A stretch of 64,000 bases of DNA, taken from the NCBI GenBank assembly GCA_015956445.1, contig WIUZ02000010.1, positions 1,178,001 to 1,242,000 of the forward strand, given 5' to 3'. Positions within the stretch are counted from its first letter, which is position 1, and each line of letters opens with the position of its first letter. The notes below the pieces were generated by a model. It was not told the origin of the DNA. It saw nothing but the letters and a program-made list of their open reading frames with translations, and made no database searches. This DNA is from Thelephora terrestris. Its lineage: Eukaryota > Basidiomycota > Agaricomycetes > Thelephorales > Thelephoraceae. A program made the translations under genes and the position numbers. This document shows, piece after piece, positions 1-11,345 of this stretch.

Positions 1-921
1 ATCTCAATGGCAATATTCCACATACGAACTTCCACGTGTTCGAAGGGCCTCTTCAGCGCGTGCTGTAACTTTGCGAGTTTCACAATCGCGTCCATGCATT
101 TTATCTCCGAATCAAGATCCTCTGTCATGTGGGATATCTTGAGCTTCCTGATCTGTGGGAATATGATGGGTCGTTCCGAGTCTTCGAGCTCTGGATTGTC
201 AAGGAAGGTGGAAACCGGGAATAGACGTAAATCACAACCACGGATGGTCAATTCGTCCAAGGGCCCCAATGAACTGAGCAGTTCCTCAACCCTGCTCACC
301 ACAGGTTCCACCCAAAAGGTTTCCAAAACAGCCCAATGCTCGAGTTCAAGTCGTTTAATGTGGGACAGTAGGGGGTGATTTCGGATGGTCGTAAGGGCTT
401 GAGAGAAGATCTCCCAACACATCTCTGCATAGGACATGCTCAAGTCGGCATCATTCGTGTCAGGGCCACTCTTCGCCCTTCAGGTACCAGTGCTGTTGGT
501 GAGTCGCAACTCCAACCAACAAGAAACAGTGGGGCAAAGGGGGAACGACTTCCCTATATCCACCCAAAGTCTACGTGGTCCAAAACGCGATGGACGAGCG
601 TTCTCCGGTAGGTTGTCCGAATTCACAGCAGGAGTGCCGAGCCTCTATCAGATAAATCCCTATCGTCTTCGGAGGGCAGATATAAGAGCCCGAGGATGGC
701 GCCTCAAACTGGTGCTTGATCAAGAGAGCGGCGAGGAACTCCTTTTCGTAAGCGCGTTCGCCGATTCTTGACACAAGGCTGAGAGAGAGAGGAGAGCGAA
801 CGTGTTCAGAGAGTTACTCGATAAGCTCTTCAGTGGCCTACAGCAAATACACTGATGCTGCAAGGAGAAGAGGACTTCCCGAGATATCAAAGATAGGGAG
901 TCCTCAGCTACTCTACCGGTA

Positions 922-929
922 CTTATATA
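922..929 (-). promoter_or_regulatory. Outward TATA box of element A1
   Basis: TATATAAG reads on the minus strand about 465 bp inside the TGTCAGGGCC end. The equivalent box is present in A2 and A3. It points out of the element, opposite to the element's protein gene, which is where an LTR promoter would lie if the CTGACA end closes U5. Confidence 0.5.
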
Positions 930-1293
930 GAAGAGTGGCCGGGACATAGATAACCCTATCTAATAATAACCCGGAGTAAAGAAGGGCCGAGAGTAAGCTG
1001 GAACAGTAAGCGGCCCGGATTATAGAATAGAAATGACAAAGGAATGACTAATGGGTCAGGGTTCGTGAGAGAATGGGAAAGGGGTCATGACGTCGTGTGG
1101 GAAAGGAATGACAAAGGACAATATCACATGTGAGGACGAACCAATGAGAGGACGATGCGTCAGCTCGTCCGATCGGGACAACAAAAGACCGAGTGGGGTT
1201 TGAATGTCGAGGGCGAATTGTATGGGGAGTCTGGACCGGTGAAACGATGGACCGATCCAATGGCGGATAGGGCGCGAGCGCTATCGGTGGTCG

Positions 1294-1300
1294 GATAAAG
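1294..1300 (+). promoter_or_regulatory. Weak TATA-like box of the A1 gene
   Basis: GATAAAG lies 81 bp before the ATG of the A1 protein gene. It is a weak match, but the position fits a core promoter facing away from the outward TATA box at 922-929. Confidence 0.25.
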
Positions 1301-1380
1301 CGTAGCGCGAACCGGCCGTTGGATCCATCAAACTCCCTTCCTCCAAACCAACACTTCCACCAACCAACTACTCATCCATC

Positions 1381-3130
1381 ATGCCCATGATCTCCGACCG
1401 TGTCTTCCGTGCTGAGAACAGCACTGCTACCATTGAGTCCGCGGATCCTCGGTCCGTACAGAACAAGAGTTACTTCCTGCCCAACGCCAATGTGGCGTAC
1501 CCAAGTTATCGCGAGGTGCGACGTCACGTGTCACCGTTTGCTGGCAACAACTGACATCGCATTTGTAGATCTTCGCAGCAGCCGACAAGGTGGATGCTCG
1601 ACAACTGGAGGCGACGATTGCCAAGCCTCCCAGCTATCTGACCATGGACAACGAGCTGTGGTACCACAACTTGATCGACCACAAGCTGCAAGAGTCGATG
1701 CGCGGGGTAACGTTTAACACAGAGTTGCGCATGCCGTACGAGACTCCTGTGGCTTCGTCGCTGTGGGGGCTCCTGCGGATGGGGATCTATGACTTGGAGA
1801 ACGGGGAAGGAAGGTGGCCTGGAGCGACTCGCTCCCAACACTACACAGCTGCCGTTGGTCACCGCCTTTGGTTCCTTTTGAGGACGGAACAGAAAGCGGT
1901 GAGTCGATCTGTGCATCCCGCTTGTGGGATAACACTGATTGGCTGTAGAATGAACGGCTGAAACACGAGGTGAAGGAAGCGAAAGACGACGCCCGCTGGA
2001 TGTACTCGGAGGCGTTGGGCATGAAGAAAACGCTCCTCCTGATGAACGACACGCTTCGTGTGACGTTCGAGGGTGAGATGCTGGCGATGCGGGAAGAACA
2101 CAATTGATTGGTGGAGTCCTTGAAGGAACGGGATGACACCATCCAGCGAGACTTAATCGAGGTCGACCGACGGCTCAACCGTCATCGAAGGGCTCTGAAT
2201 GAGCTTGACACCAAAGTTGGTGCGACTTCTCCTGGTCTTTGTCCAAGAGAGCTCACGCCACTTCTAGGTTGATACGTTGGACGACGCCTTGCCGTTGCTG
2301 GGCGCTCGAGTCGAGTCGATGAGTGAGCGATTGTGCCACTGCCGTACTTGTTCGGTGGCTGCGGTTCGTGACGAGTCCGGGGATGAGTCGATCCCAGATC
2401 GGATGGCTTCTCCAATAGGTCGGGATGTCGGTTGACATATTAACTTGTCCACTGACATCCCTTTTAGCGTCCGATGGTTCGTACCGTACGCCGGCGCATA
2501 CCGATGGCGGGGAGGAGGTCGTCTGTGAGACGTCTGAAGAGACGGCCGTTAATCCCGTCAGCAGTTCTCCTGAATTAGAGTACGCGGGGGAGAACGAGGT
2601 GGCCGTTCCGGTTCCGCCTCCATCGATCTCTCCGGTGCGTGGGCAGCGTTCCATTCGTGCTCGTCGGTGGGTTCCTTATCGTGGGGCACTTCGTCCAGCG
2701 TACCGCATGCGTCCCAGTAATCCAGACGCTGTCCGCCAGGGTGGAGACATCGAGTCCACCGTCCTATTCCGACGCGACGATGTTACAGTGTCGCCTGGAT
2801 CGCGGCAAGCTGATTCCGGTGGAGTCCGTCGACGTGAACGGTTTAACCGACCTTACGCTCTTGTCGGTCCAGCGTGCAGTGGAGGCCGTTCGCCTAGTGG
2901 CTCAACTGACCGAGAGAGTAGAGGGCTGGTCAGTCCAGAGGACTCTGGATCAGACTATGGTCGATTCAGCGAGGAACCGCCTGCGCGCCGAAGTTCAGCT
3001 AGCCGTCGCTCATCGTCTGGAGGAAGCTCGGGTCGTCGAGATGGTCGACGAGGAAGTTGTCGAGAGTGCCTCGGAGGGGACGGAGGAGGAGATTGCCAGT
3101 GCTGAAGAGTACTGGCAAACCAGGTCTTGA
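1381..3130 (+). pseudogene. Element A1 coiled-coil protein gene (one in-frame stop)
   Basis: No named family is recognised. The hand-spliced model is 1381-1515, 1569-1898, 1949-2215, 2268-2418, 2468-2730 and 2789-3130, all introns 49-58 nt with GT-AG ends, giving about 495 codons. Order: a short N-terminal segment; a globular part with WYHNLIDHKLQESMRGV and RTEQKA; a long charged coiled coil; VESMSERLCHCRT; an acidic linker; RGQRSIRARRW followed by RMRPSNP; and a C-terminal coiled coil ending EEYWQTRS. One TGA at 2105-2107 interrupts the coiled coil where copies A2 and A3 read CGG, so this copy is damaged. The B-element protein shares the layout and several motifs. The last intron is the least certain: without it the frame ends at 3105 with a low-complexity tail. 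Confidence 0.6.
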
Positions 3131-4719
3131 CGACTAGAGTCGGTGCACGTTAGTCTCTGTTCATAGGGTCGGTGCGGATTCAACTCCGTTGGCCATTCGT
3201 CTTGTGTCTTTGTTGCGGGTCCGCCCGTTGTAATATCATCTGTGTTCTGCCTTTCGAATGACGTGTGAGTCATGACAAGGAAAATGATAAGATAAGAAAG
3301 GGGTATGGGTAAGGAAAGTGGGCGAAAGTTGGGTGTGAAAAAGCTTAAAAAAAAGGAATAAAATTCAGCACGCTGACAATTCGGACACAGTATTTTTACA
3401 ACTTCAAAGCCCAATCTAACGACAGCCGTCTCGGATCGGAACACGAGGAAGCCCTGGATGTTTTGGTCCCGCGGGTGATCTATCTTGAGTGTTACTGCCT
3501 CGATTGGGCTTGCTGTATACTGTTGAACAATCGCGTTCCACAAAAAGGGGGTGGGGAATATCCTCAGGTGGGCGTTCATCATGTCTGAGGTCTCCCCGTG
3601 TGCCAGTGATGTAGACGTCGCACGAGGACATGATATATGGGCTGCTATAGCATATACATCTGCCATGTGGCCATCGGAATACAAGGAGAAGGTCTTGACA
3701 TTGGGGAGTACGACCACCGTTTCTTGTGGGACATCCCGCAGGTCGATTTGATGGGAAATGCTTACTTCGACCGTTTGCAACATAGGTGAAGCGTTCAAAA
3801 AGCTAAGCAGGAGCAAGGTGCTACACCGCTCTCTCGACCACGATGATAGTTTGAACATGGTGAGGTTCGGAAAGACGAAATGGCTCAAGGAGGAAAGCTC
3901 GTAGGAAGAGAGGACAAGTTGTTCCAGATTGATGGAACCTCTAAAATAGGGGGACGAGGAAGGGCTCGCGACATTGGATTGATCGCGTGGGTGGGAGCTT
4001 TTGAGCCACAAGATTTTGAGGGTGCAGAGGAGCGGAAGTTGCCCGGAGTTGAATTCGGAGAATGCTATGATGTCTTGCCAGTTGTTTCCCCTGAATTCGA
4101 GATACCTGATCTGATGGGCGCGGGGAGATATCATTGGTGTGGTGCCGGCAGGGGCATCGCAATTGGTAATGATATCTAGCGCGGAACCTTTTGCGCGTTT
4201 GAGGAGGGTTGACACATAGTCCTCGCCCCTCACGAGAAATAATTGTGACCATAGTGCGCCGTGTTTGAGGAGAGTTCCGCGCCAATGACGGCACACAGAA
4301 GCGGCGCGAAAGCGATCCTTCTGGGCAGGGAGGTGGGTAGGGATGAGGGAAAGGATGTCCGTAGGAATACGGTTGACGCGACGGAATGAGTTCTTCCACT
4401 CACGAATGGATGCCAACGCAGCTGAAGCACCCTGTTCAAGTTGAGAGACCGCTTCCAAAGTGAAGCTGCAGTGGTAATCAGCGTTGTCATTCTTCAATGA
4501 GTCCAAAATGACCTGTTGCGACATACGACGGAGAATGCGTCACGCGCTTCAACTCTTCGTTGAGAGCAAAGACGAGATGCGAAAGCGACAGGCCCCTTCC
4601 GGGGTAAACAGTGTGTGTGTCCATTTGAGAGATAGAGAGTGTGGAAGATGATCGCGTTGGCTTTCTGCGCGTGAACGTTTGAACACTGGCGATGTCGATG
4701 AACGCGTGGGAGGAAGCCT

Positions 4720-5556
4720 CACTGGGGGCAAGGGGACAAATACCCGGTGGGTACATGCTGAATACATTGTGATCACAGTCAAAAAGTGATCACAATGTGC
4801 CCAGTGGGAAAATTTTGAATACATTCAAAATGTGCCAGGCCAAGTGTATCCAATGTGCCCACTGTGTACATTTTGATTGTGATCACAATGTACTCAGCAA
4901 TGTGATCTCAATGTGCCCAGTGGGGACATTTTGATTGCAATCACAATGTACCTACCAATGTGTTCACAATGTGCCCAGCTCAGTACATGATGGTTTCTTT
5001 CACAATGTTGTCCACAATGTGTCCAGCATGTGCCTGAGCCACTCATTCAAACTTCTTTCACAAAGTATCCAGTGATGTGTCCATAATGTCCCCAGGGGGT
5101 ACTTTTTGAAGTAATCACAATGTAATCACAATATTGTTCAATTTTACCATGTATTCTCAAAGAAATCATCATGTATATGGCTGCACACATTGTGAACACA
5201 TCACTGGATACTTTGTGAAAGAAGTTTGAATGAGTGGCTCAGGCACATGCTGGACACATTGTGGACAACATTGTGAAAGAAACCATCATGTACTGAGCTG
5301 GGTACATTGTGAACACATTGCTGAGCACTTTGTGAAAGAATTTAAAATGTGCCCACTGGGCACATTGAGATCACATTGCTGAGTACATTGTGATCACAAT
5401 CAAAATGTACACAGTGGGCACATTGGATACACATGGCCTGGCACATTTTGAATGTATTCAAAATTTTCCCACTGGGCACATTGTGATCACTTTTTGACTG
5501 TGATCACAATGTATTCAGCATGTACCCACTGGGTATTTGACCCCTTGCCCCCAGTG
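4720..5556. mobile_element. 837-bp CACTA-like hairpin element
   Basis: Its ends are CACTGGGGGCAAGGG and the reverse complement, with 3-bp duplication CCT (4717-4719, 5557-5559). The element is one long imperfect palindrome: almost every stretch in the left half returns inverted in the right half. Its arms are packed with variants of ACATTGTGATCACAATGT. It has no ORF. The 3-bp duplication and CACTG ends are those of CACTA/CMC non-autonomous elements. It sits about 95 bp upstream of the first exon of the split F-box gene. A copy of the same length is at 53629-54465. Confidence 0.85.
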
Positions 5557-6666
5557 CCTGGCACTTGGGGAACTCTACGGACACCATGGTGCACTCGACC
5601 CTCTGAAGGTCGCATGGAGCATTGTTCTCGCAGCCACTTCATCCGGAGTCGCATTGTACGTTTGTTGCGGGGTCCATCTTTTACGAACGTCCGTACCAGA
5701 CACCCAGTGCGTCGTTATTTATCAAGGCGGCCGTCTCGCATCTATCCCTCCACACTCCCCCGCGTTATCACTCCGCTCGTCAAGATGACAAGGTCGTCTC
5801 CCACTTCCATCAAAGTGTTCGAGTCCTCCTCCGCCGCCGATCTCTATCCAGATCATCAGTCAACCTGGATTTCATCAAATAAGTGAAAATAAGTGCAAAT
5901 AAGTGCCAATAAGTGAATAAGTGACACTTATTTAAGCCAGGGTATTTTAGCGCCCGAAAAATTAGCACAGGAATAAGCGCAAATAAGTGCAAAAAGCAAA
6001 AAGTGATCGCAAATTTCACTGATGATATCTACACAAACCCCCACCACTAAGGGGCTTTACCTCCGCCATGGTATCGTCCTCCTCCTGGTGTCATGAAGGG
6101 CCCTACTCGCACCCGGGCTTCAATCATCGGTGGACTTCTCATTTCAAACGACGAGGGACACAGGTGGTTCAAGGATGATACGTACAACTACGAGCTCCCC
6201 GATAACCGCCGTCAAGATATCAACGTCACCATTCGACTTGGAACGTTGCTCGAGGAGGAGAAGGACATTGCCTTGGGCTGTTGCACCGCCTGAAGTCCGA
6301 TCTATGCGACTTCCTAGTCATCACGCTAATCATACAAGGACCTTTCGTCCACGACGGCCCACAAGCCTATGAAGAAGTTTACGATGTAGATCGAAAGCCT
6401 ATCCCAGGTGTGAAGGAGGATACAATCGAGGCACAATTTAAAGGAGAGTTTAGTGAGCGAGGGTGTTCCCCAACTTCCACCTCCCCGATTCACCTCGTTT
6501 TTTAGACATCGAAACAAGCGAGTTCGAAAGCTACTACTCTAACAGGTACTAGTAACCACATCTTCCGCACTGGACTGGAGGTTGTATCGCACAACAACCC
6601 ATTTGATCCCTTTGTGACCTAACCAGAAAATTCAAGCACGTGTAGCAGTGGCACGCTCCGTACGGT
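5557..6666. other. Region with no confident gene
   Basis: After the hairpin there is about 1.1 kb without a convincing gene. Short open frames at 6093-6293 and 6281-6505 (plus) could be exons of a decayed gene: a putative acceptor lies between them, and the second contains PFVHDGPQAYEEVYD. No family is recognised and no start or end is secure. A short repeat array lies at 5876-5940. Confidence 0.3.
5876..5940. repeat. Short tandem AATAAGTG-type repeat
   Basis: AAATAAGTG occurs in five near-identical units of 8-10 bp and is followed by an inverted CACTTATTT. A further two units lie near 5970-6000. It is a low-complexity satellite-like patch with no evident function. Confidence 0.6.
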
Positions 6667-7797
6667 TTAGCCAGCCCTCGTCCTGAGAAGTACCCGCCTG
6701 GTCTTCTTCACCTCCTGAACCGAGGCCCCAAAGTACCTGGGACCAGTGAGGCTCCACTCGATATACCCTCTTACGCTGGCTGCCATCCCCTTGATGTACT
6801 CGGAAACGGCAGCATCGGTCTCTGAACCCCAGCTCGGCAACTGATCCTTCCACGTGTTGAAATCCTCGGCGTATTTAGCAAAAAAGCCTCCAGAAATGTC
6901 CATGGCTCCTTGCAGGTCGACTCCTCGCTCTTTCTGGATGACGGTGATGAAGTTGTTGGCTGCGTGACCACCGGCTTGTTCTTTGTTGTAACTGTATATA
7001 TCCTACGGAGAAGGTGTGTTAAATTACATATATACAAAACGTGACTCTCGATGAAACTCGAAATTTACATTTGCGATGAAGAGCATATCACCGGCAATTT
7101 TGGTGAGATTCCACAGTGCGGGGTGATTGAACACCTCCGGCTGGAGGTCGATCGAAAGAATGCATTCGATGATGGCGTAGGCGGGGTAAACCCCGCTGTT
7201 ACCCCTTCGGAGTTCCATGAAATCGCTGAGACTGAGGATGATGCCTTCCTCTCGGTTTTGTGCTTCGCGGACGGTGGCTTCGAGGTAGTGGTCGAATGTA
7301 TCGATGAAACGTTGTCGGGCAGTGGAGCTAGCCGTCGCCAACCGTGCTCTGAACCTGTACGAGGCATCCCCCACCGCTGCGTCAGTGACATGGAAAGAAG
7401 ACTGGTGAATTGTGAGTAGAACACACTCTCTGGCCATCTTGGCAAATGGCGTTCCGTCGTCCCAGGCGGGTTCTCTCAGCGCATTCATGAATGAATCCGC
7501 CATGCGACGAGCACCTTCCCCACCCTCGTCGTCGCTGTAATCGTCCAGGATGAAGGTGGTGTTCAGGTAGTCGCAGGAAGTCCTGTATCCCTCCCGGTCA
7601 GCATACGGGCAGGTATGTGCGGCGAGGAACTCGAAAGCAGAATTGGAGAAGTATGTTTGCTTCTCTCCAGAGAGGATACCGAGGCTGTCGATCCAAGCTT
7701 TTGATTCGGACGCGACGGCCGAGTCGTAGTGGGGATTGAAAGATGGAGAGAAGGGATCCTGGCAGATTCCTGGCAGGTCTGGGAGTGTGAAGTACAT
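6667..7797 (-). CDS. Sesquiterpene synthase (class I terpene cyclase)
   Basis: It would ionise a prenyl diphosphate, most likely farnesyl diphosphate, and cyclise it to a sesquiterpene. Exon 1 is 7069-7797 and exon 2 is 6667-7002, with a 66-nt intron 7003-7068; the product is 354 aa, normal for fungal sesquiterpene synthases. The metal-binding motif FILDDYSDD lies near residue 92. The NSE/DTE triad is formed across the intron: exon 1 ends on Asn and exon 2 begins DIYSYNKE, giving NDIYSYNKE. The C-terminal RY pair (GPRYFG) is present. The start at 7797 (MYFTLPDLPG) gives the usual short N-terminus. No cytochrome P450 or other pathway gene is seen nearby. The product cannot be predicted from sequence alone. 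Confidence 0.9.
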
Positions 7798-8673
7798 GTT
7801 GAATGTGCTGGGGGATGTGGTCTTTCACCGTACCACACCGTGTATTTATGAAGTTCGGGTCGGACCTCGGAGGTGTTATCATGTCGTTCAGCGGTTCCCA
7901 GCGCCCTTGGTAAGAGGGTGTAGCGAGAGGTCTCTCACAGGATTCGGGGTTCACCACCCAGCGAAGCGAGGAATCCGGGACAGGCGTTGACCGAGGGTCG
8001 TAAGATCGGTTCTCCAGGCGTTGATGTTGAGTCCAGATATCCAAGATCAGAGCATGTCCATCCTGATTCATCAGGGAGGCATGGGCGTGTAGGATAACCC
8101 TTCCATAGATCTTGCCCATTCGACGGTTCAGCACTTACCGTTTTCTCACCCCTACTGAAGGTCTAGGGTGGCCGGTGGCCGGTGACCATGTGGGGGAAGC
8201 ATTGGCGCCGTACTGGCGATCTCAATTAGCCTTCTCAATTCCCTAATGGCAATGCTAAGGTTTCCCTACCCAGTTAATAATGCGGCGAGGACACAGCACC
8301 GGTTAGCCGACTCGCGACTCAAGACATGGAAGCGGTTATGTCAGGTGGGAACAATGCTCGTCCGGTGTGATTTTTCATCGAAATTGCATAACGCATAATG
8401 CCTAACCACCCGGTAACAGCGACAGAGACATTACTGACTTCAGGAAGGTAAAGGTCCAGACTTCCAAACCCCGAGGACTGGGGTAACTCTTACATCGGTG
8501 GTTTCCTCTTGCACTGTTTGCTTTTTCAGACACTGGCTGTTTTTGAGCAACCGACAAGCATCAACCCAATCAATTGCTCTTCCCAAAAGTATACTACCTG
8601 GTATTTCTATCATGTGGTACAAATACTTGCAACCACGTTGTTAAGGAGGGGTACAGAGATGGGTGATCTTGGA
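7798..8673. other. Intergenic stretch, nothing recognised
   Basis: The gap lies upstream of the terpene synthase and downstream of the second F-box gene. It contains only antisense open frames running through the terpene synthase upstream region, and no RNA gene or repeat that I can support. Confidence 0.4.
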
Positions 8674-10431
8674 CTATAAGACCCAATCAATGATTGATTT
8701 CTTCATCTCCTCCTGACCTGAATAACAGTACTCCACACTGTCAACCCACGGCCCCAGCTGCTTCTCTATCTTGCGGAGCCTATCCCGACCACGAAGGACC
8801 ACACATTCAAAACCAACCCCTAACTTGCGTTGTAACTCCGCAAGACGTACGATCCCAATAGAACACGAATTGCTGGGGTGGGAAATCATGAGCCGCTTGA
8901 TTGGTGGGAACACAACAATCTCCTCCTCAGTGCCACACCTGGACGGGGGAGGAAAGTGTTGTTCCGGACTGCAGCGGTGAAAAGTCAACTCATCCAGAGG
9001 GCCCAAACCCTTGTATAGTCGAATGAGTTCGTACGAGATATCTGTGGGGCAAGGCGCACCAACGGTGGTGGATGTGAAGGCGTCTGACATCAGCTACTTG
9101 TGGGTGATCCAGGATGATCCTAGTGGCGTCACCAAAGGCTTTGTCAAAAATCGGTCCATGAGTGGGCTCGTCCTCGCGTTCGTCCGGCCAGTGTTCAATG
9201 AACGCTGCACTTTTGAAACCCAACTTGAGGACAGACCCATCGGAGGATCGGAAGGCGAGTTTGCATGCGGTGACAGGAACACCTTTAATTTCAAGTGCGA
9301 CCTCCTCCAACGGGCTTCTCGTGTACTGACCGACGATTCTACGCCACAGATTCGAAGGGGGGAATATCTTCTCCTCTTTGAATCTTTTCGTGTTCGCTGA
9401 ATAGACGAGATTTGTGGAACTTGCTGAAGGGCATGAGACGTGAGCCGCAAACCCGTAGACCGATCCACGAATGATCACGGTCAGGCTGAAGTTGTCAACG
9501 TTGGGCAGGGTTACAACCCTATCCTGAGGGACGTCTTCGAGTTGTATGTCGGCGTGAATTTCCATTCGCACCACTTGCAGCATTGGGGAAGCTTCCAGGA
9601 AGTCGAGGAGTTGTGCGCCGCGAAGTGTTCTGTTGTGTGGGTTTGCCGACAAATCGAACGAGGTAAGGTTCGGAAAGGCGAAGCAATCCAAGGACGGAAA
9701 CCACTTCGAGGTTGAGCAAAAACTGAACTCTTTCAGATCTGTGGCCCTGTTCAGGAGGAGTGCGGAGGGAGGGTTTATCACGGGATCTATCTCGTCGGTG
9801 AAGATGTCGAGGGTGCGTAAGAGCGGGAGCGGTCCATAGTTGGCCTCTAGAAACATTTTGATATCCTCCGACCCGTTGTCTTCGAAGCAGAGGCTCCTGA
9901 ATTGTTCCGTGCGAGAAGAAAGCAGTGTCGTGATACTGGCAGAAACCCCGGGACCGACGATGACATCCAGCGCAGATCCCTTTGCACGCCCGAGGAGGGT
10001 CTTCACGTAGTCTTCACCCTTCGAGAGGTGCAACTCTGACCACAGCTCGGCACGCTGAAGGAAGGTTCTGCGCCAGTGGCGGCACACGAAACTAGAACGG
10101 AAACGGTCCTTCTGGGTACAGAGGTGGGTGGGGATGAGGGAAAGGATATCCAATGGGACCCGGTTTATCAGAGCGAACGAATTCTTCCATTCAGAAATGG
10201 CCGTAAACGCAGTCAGGGTATCTTGATGGAGTTGAGAGACCTGATCAGACGTGACTCTATCAAGGAAAGTCAGCACTTGGTCGTTTTAGGAGACCCCGCA
10301 AAACGAGTGGAGTCCACAACGATCTATTGGACGTACAACGAAGAGTATGCTGTGTGCTTCAACGCCTCGTTCAGAGCAAAGACGAGCTGAGGAGGAGACA
10401 GGCCCTTTCCGGGATGAGTTTGTGAGCTCAT
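8674..10431 (-). pseudogene. F-box protein, paralogue of the split gene, with a frameshift
   Basis: By family this is an SCF adaptor. Exon 1 (10337-10431) encodes the same N-terminal module as the split F-box gene (HPGKGLSPPQLVFALNEALK). An 80-nt intron is 10257-10336. Exon 2 carries the F-box (NRVPLDILSLIPTHL, VCRHWRRTFL) and a long leucine-rich-like body. Around 9065-9090 the frame breaks: the upstream frame ends at 8990, while the homologous C-terminus (GLGPLDELTFHRCS to SIIDWVL) continues in another frame to 8674. A 22-nt intron would be too short, so a real frameshift or a sequence error is likelier. Apart from that the copy is open. If the shift is an artefact it is an ordinary gene of about 580 codons. 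Confidence 0.7.
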
Positions 10432-10984
10432 AGAGGCGGTGAAAGCTGATGGAGGTGGACGATGCATGGTCGAACCCAGACGGCTATAAACGAGGGGACG
10501 CGATCAGCATGGCACCGGTCCAGTCTCACACTCCAACCGTGTGGAAGACTTGCCAAGCCACGGAGTTCGTTTTTGAGGCATTGTCCCACCATGATGTCTC
10601 AGATATTCAACCATCTAGCATGGACCTCACCGACGCGCAGCACCTCACGATCGCCAAACGACTTGTCATTTCGGTCACCGCGAGAGATTAAAGATAGGAC
10701 CGAGGTCTGCGACTCGGAAAAGTCGAATCTTCCCTCGCATTACTGGTTCTATCCGGAGGCTCGTTGCCGAATGGCGTCTCCCTCGAACCCTTTCCAAGTT
10801 ACGGAAACTGGAGAGGTCAAGTGAGACAACGGAATCAAAAACAACCGTTGAACAACGTACTCGCGTCCCCGTTTCACGGGGTGAAGGTGGAAAGTTTCCA
10901 TTGCATTAGATAGTTGCTTAGGACCTCAAGCAGTAGTGTGTTTCGAACGGGAATCCTAATATGACAGACAATCACATTGAACGT
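10432..10984. other. Spacer between F-box copies
   Basis: There are two overlapping plus-strand open frames (10449-10691 and 10462-10824) without recognisable domains. I see no supported gene here; it is the upstream region of the second F-box gene. Confidence 0.35.
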
Positions 10985-11345
10985 AGGCCCCTTCCTCATT
11001 CAAGGAGAGCCATCACAAAAACCCCGCCCTTGTTGAAAGCAACCGTGATAATTTTGCGCCAGCGGTGGCGCACCGAGCCGGAGCTTCGAAAAAGATAGGC
11101 GGTGACGAGATTGATATCCAGTGGGAAGCGGTTCTCCCGAATGAACAGTGAGTTCCTCAATTGACGAATCGTCACCCACGCGGTAGAGGTATCCTAACCG
11201 GTCAGAGAAACGATATTGCCAGTGGAGGTAGGCGTACCATTCCACGGGACGAGCCCCGACGGGGGCGTGCGACGTAGAACACGTATCGTAACCTTCGGCT
11301 CTCCATTCGTGGCACGGACAGGCCTTTCCTGGGATAAGTTTGTGC
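10985..11345 (-). pseudogene. F-box family remnant
   Basis: This is a broken third copy of the local family. The minus strand keeps the YPRKGLSVP-like start module and, after stops and shifts, a segment matching the F-box region of its neighbours (IRQLRNSLF, NRFPLDI, HRWRKI). It ends within about 360 bp, with nothing left of the leucine-rich body. Confidence 0.6.

Larger units (their letters stand above)
458..3378 (+). mobile_element. Element A1, TG...CA unit with 5-bp duplication
   Basis: This 2921-bp unit begins TGTCAGGGCCACTCT and ends AGCACGCTGACA. It is flanked by ATTCG at 453-457 and 3379-3383. It carries a multi-exon gene on the plus strand (1381-3130), an AATAAA near its right end, and an outward TATA box on the minus strand at 922-929. 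No direct terminal repeats are present inside it. TG...CA ends, the TGTCAG/CTGACA inverted hexamer and the 5-bp duplication fit an LTR. Read on the minus strand it would be U3 (with an antisense gene), promoter, R and U5. Two other near full-length copies lie at 29082-32516 and 45985-49421. A non-autonomous DNA transposon is the alternative. Confidence 0.85.
1..4624 (-). pseudogene. F-box protein gene split by element A1 (3' end off the window)
   Basis: This is a substrate-adaptor type F-box protein of an SCF ubiquitin ligase, by family. Exon 1 is 4527-4624 and opens with a conserved segment (PGRGLSLSHLVFALNEELK). A 61-nt intron is 4466-4526, and exon 2 runs down from 4465. The F-box is near residues 65-110 (RIPTDILSLIPTHL, then VCRHWRGTL), followed by a leucine-rich-like body. 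At 3379 the frame hits the 2.9-kb element A1. On its far side (457 to 1) the same frame continues without a stop, including a GPLDELTIRGC segment that also occurs in the neighbour at 8674-10431. The element's 5-bp duplication ATTCG flanks the break, and one copy of it keeps frame, so disruption looks recent. The C-terminus lies beyond position 1. As it stands the transcript would read into A1, so the gene is probably dead or truncated. Confidence 0.8.

Noticed and set aside
458-3378. Element A as a classical cut-and-paste transposon with long terminal inverted repeats
   Set aside because: Only a hexamer (TGTCAG/CTGACA) is inverted and there is no transposase; TG...CA with 5 bp fits LTR integration better, though it is not excluded.
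4487-4756. Separate minus-strand ORF upstream of the split F-box gene
   Set aside because: Its useful part is exon 1 of the F-box gene. The rest runs through the intron and into the hairpin element.
4761-5520. CRISPR-like repetition of ACATTGTGATCAC motifs
   Set aside because: Units vary, spacing is irregular, and the region is a palindromic eukaryotic hairpin element with a 3-bp duplication.
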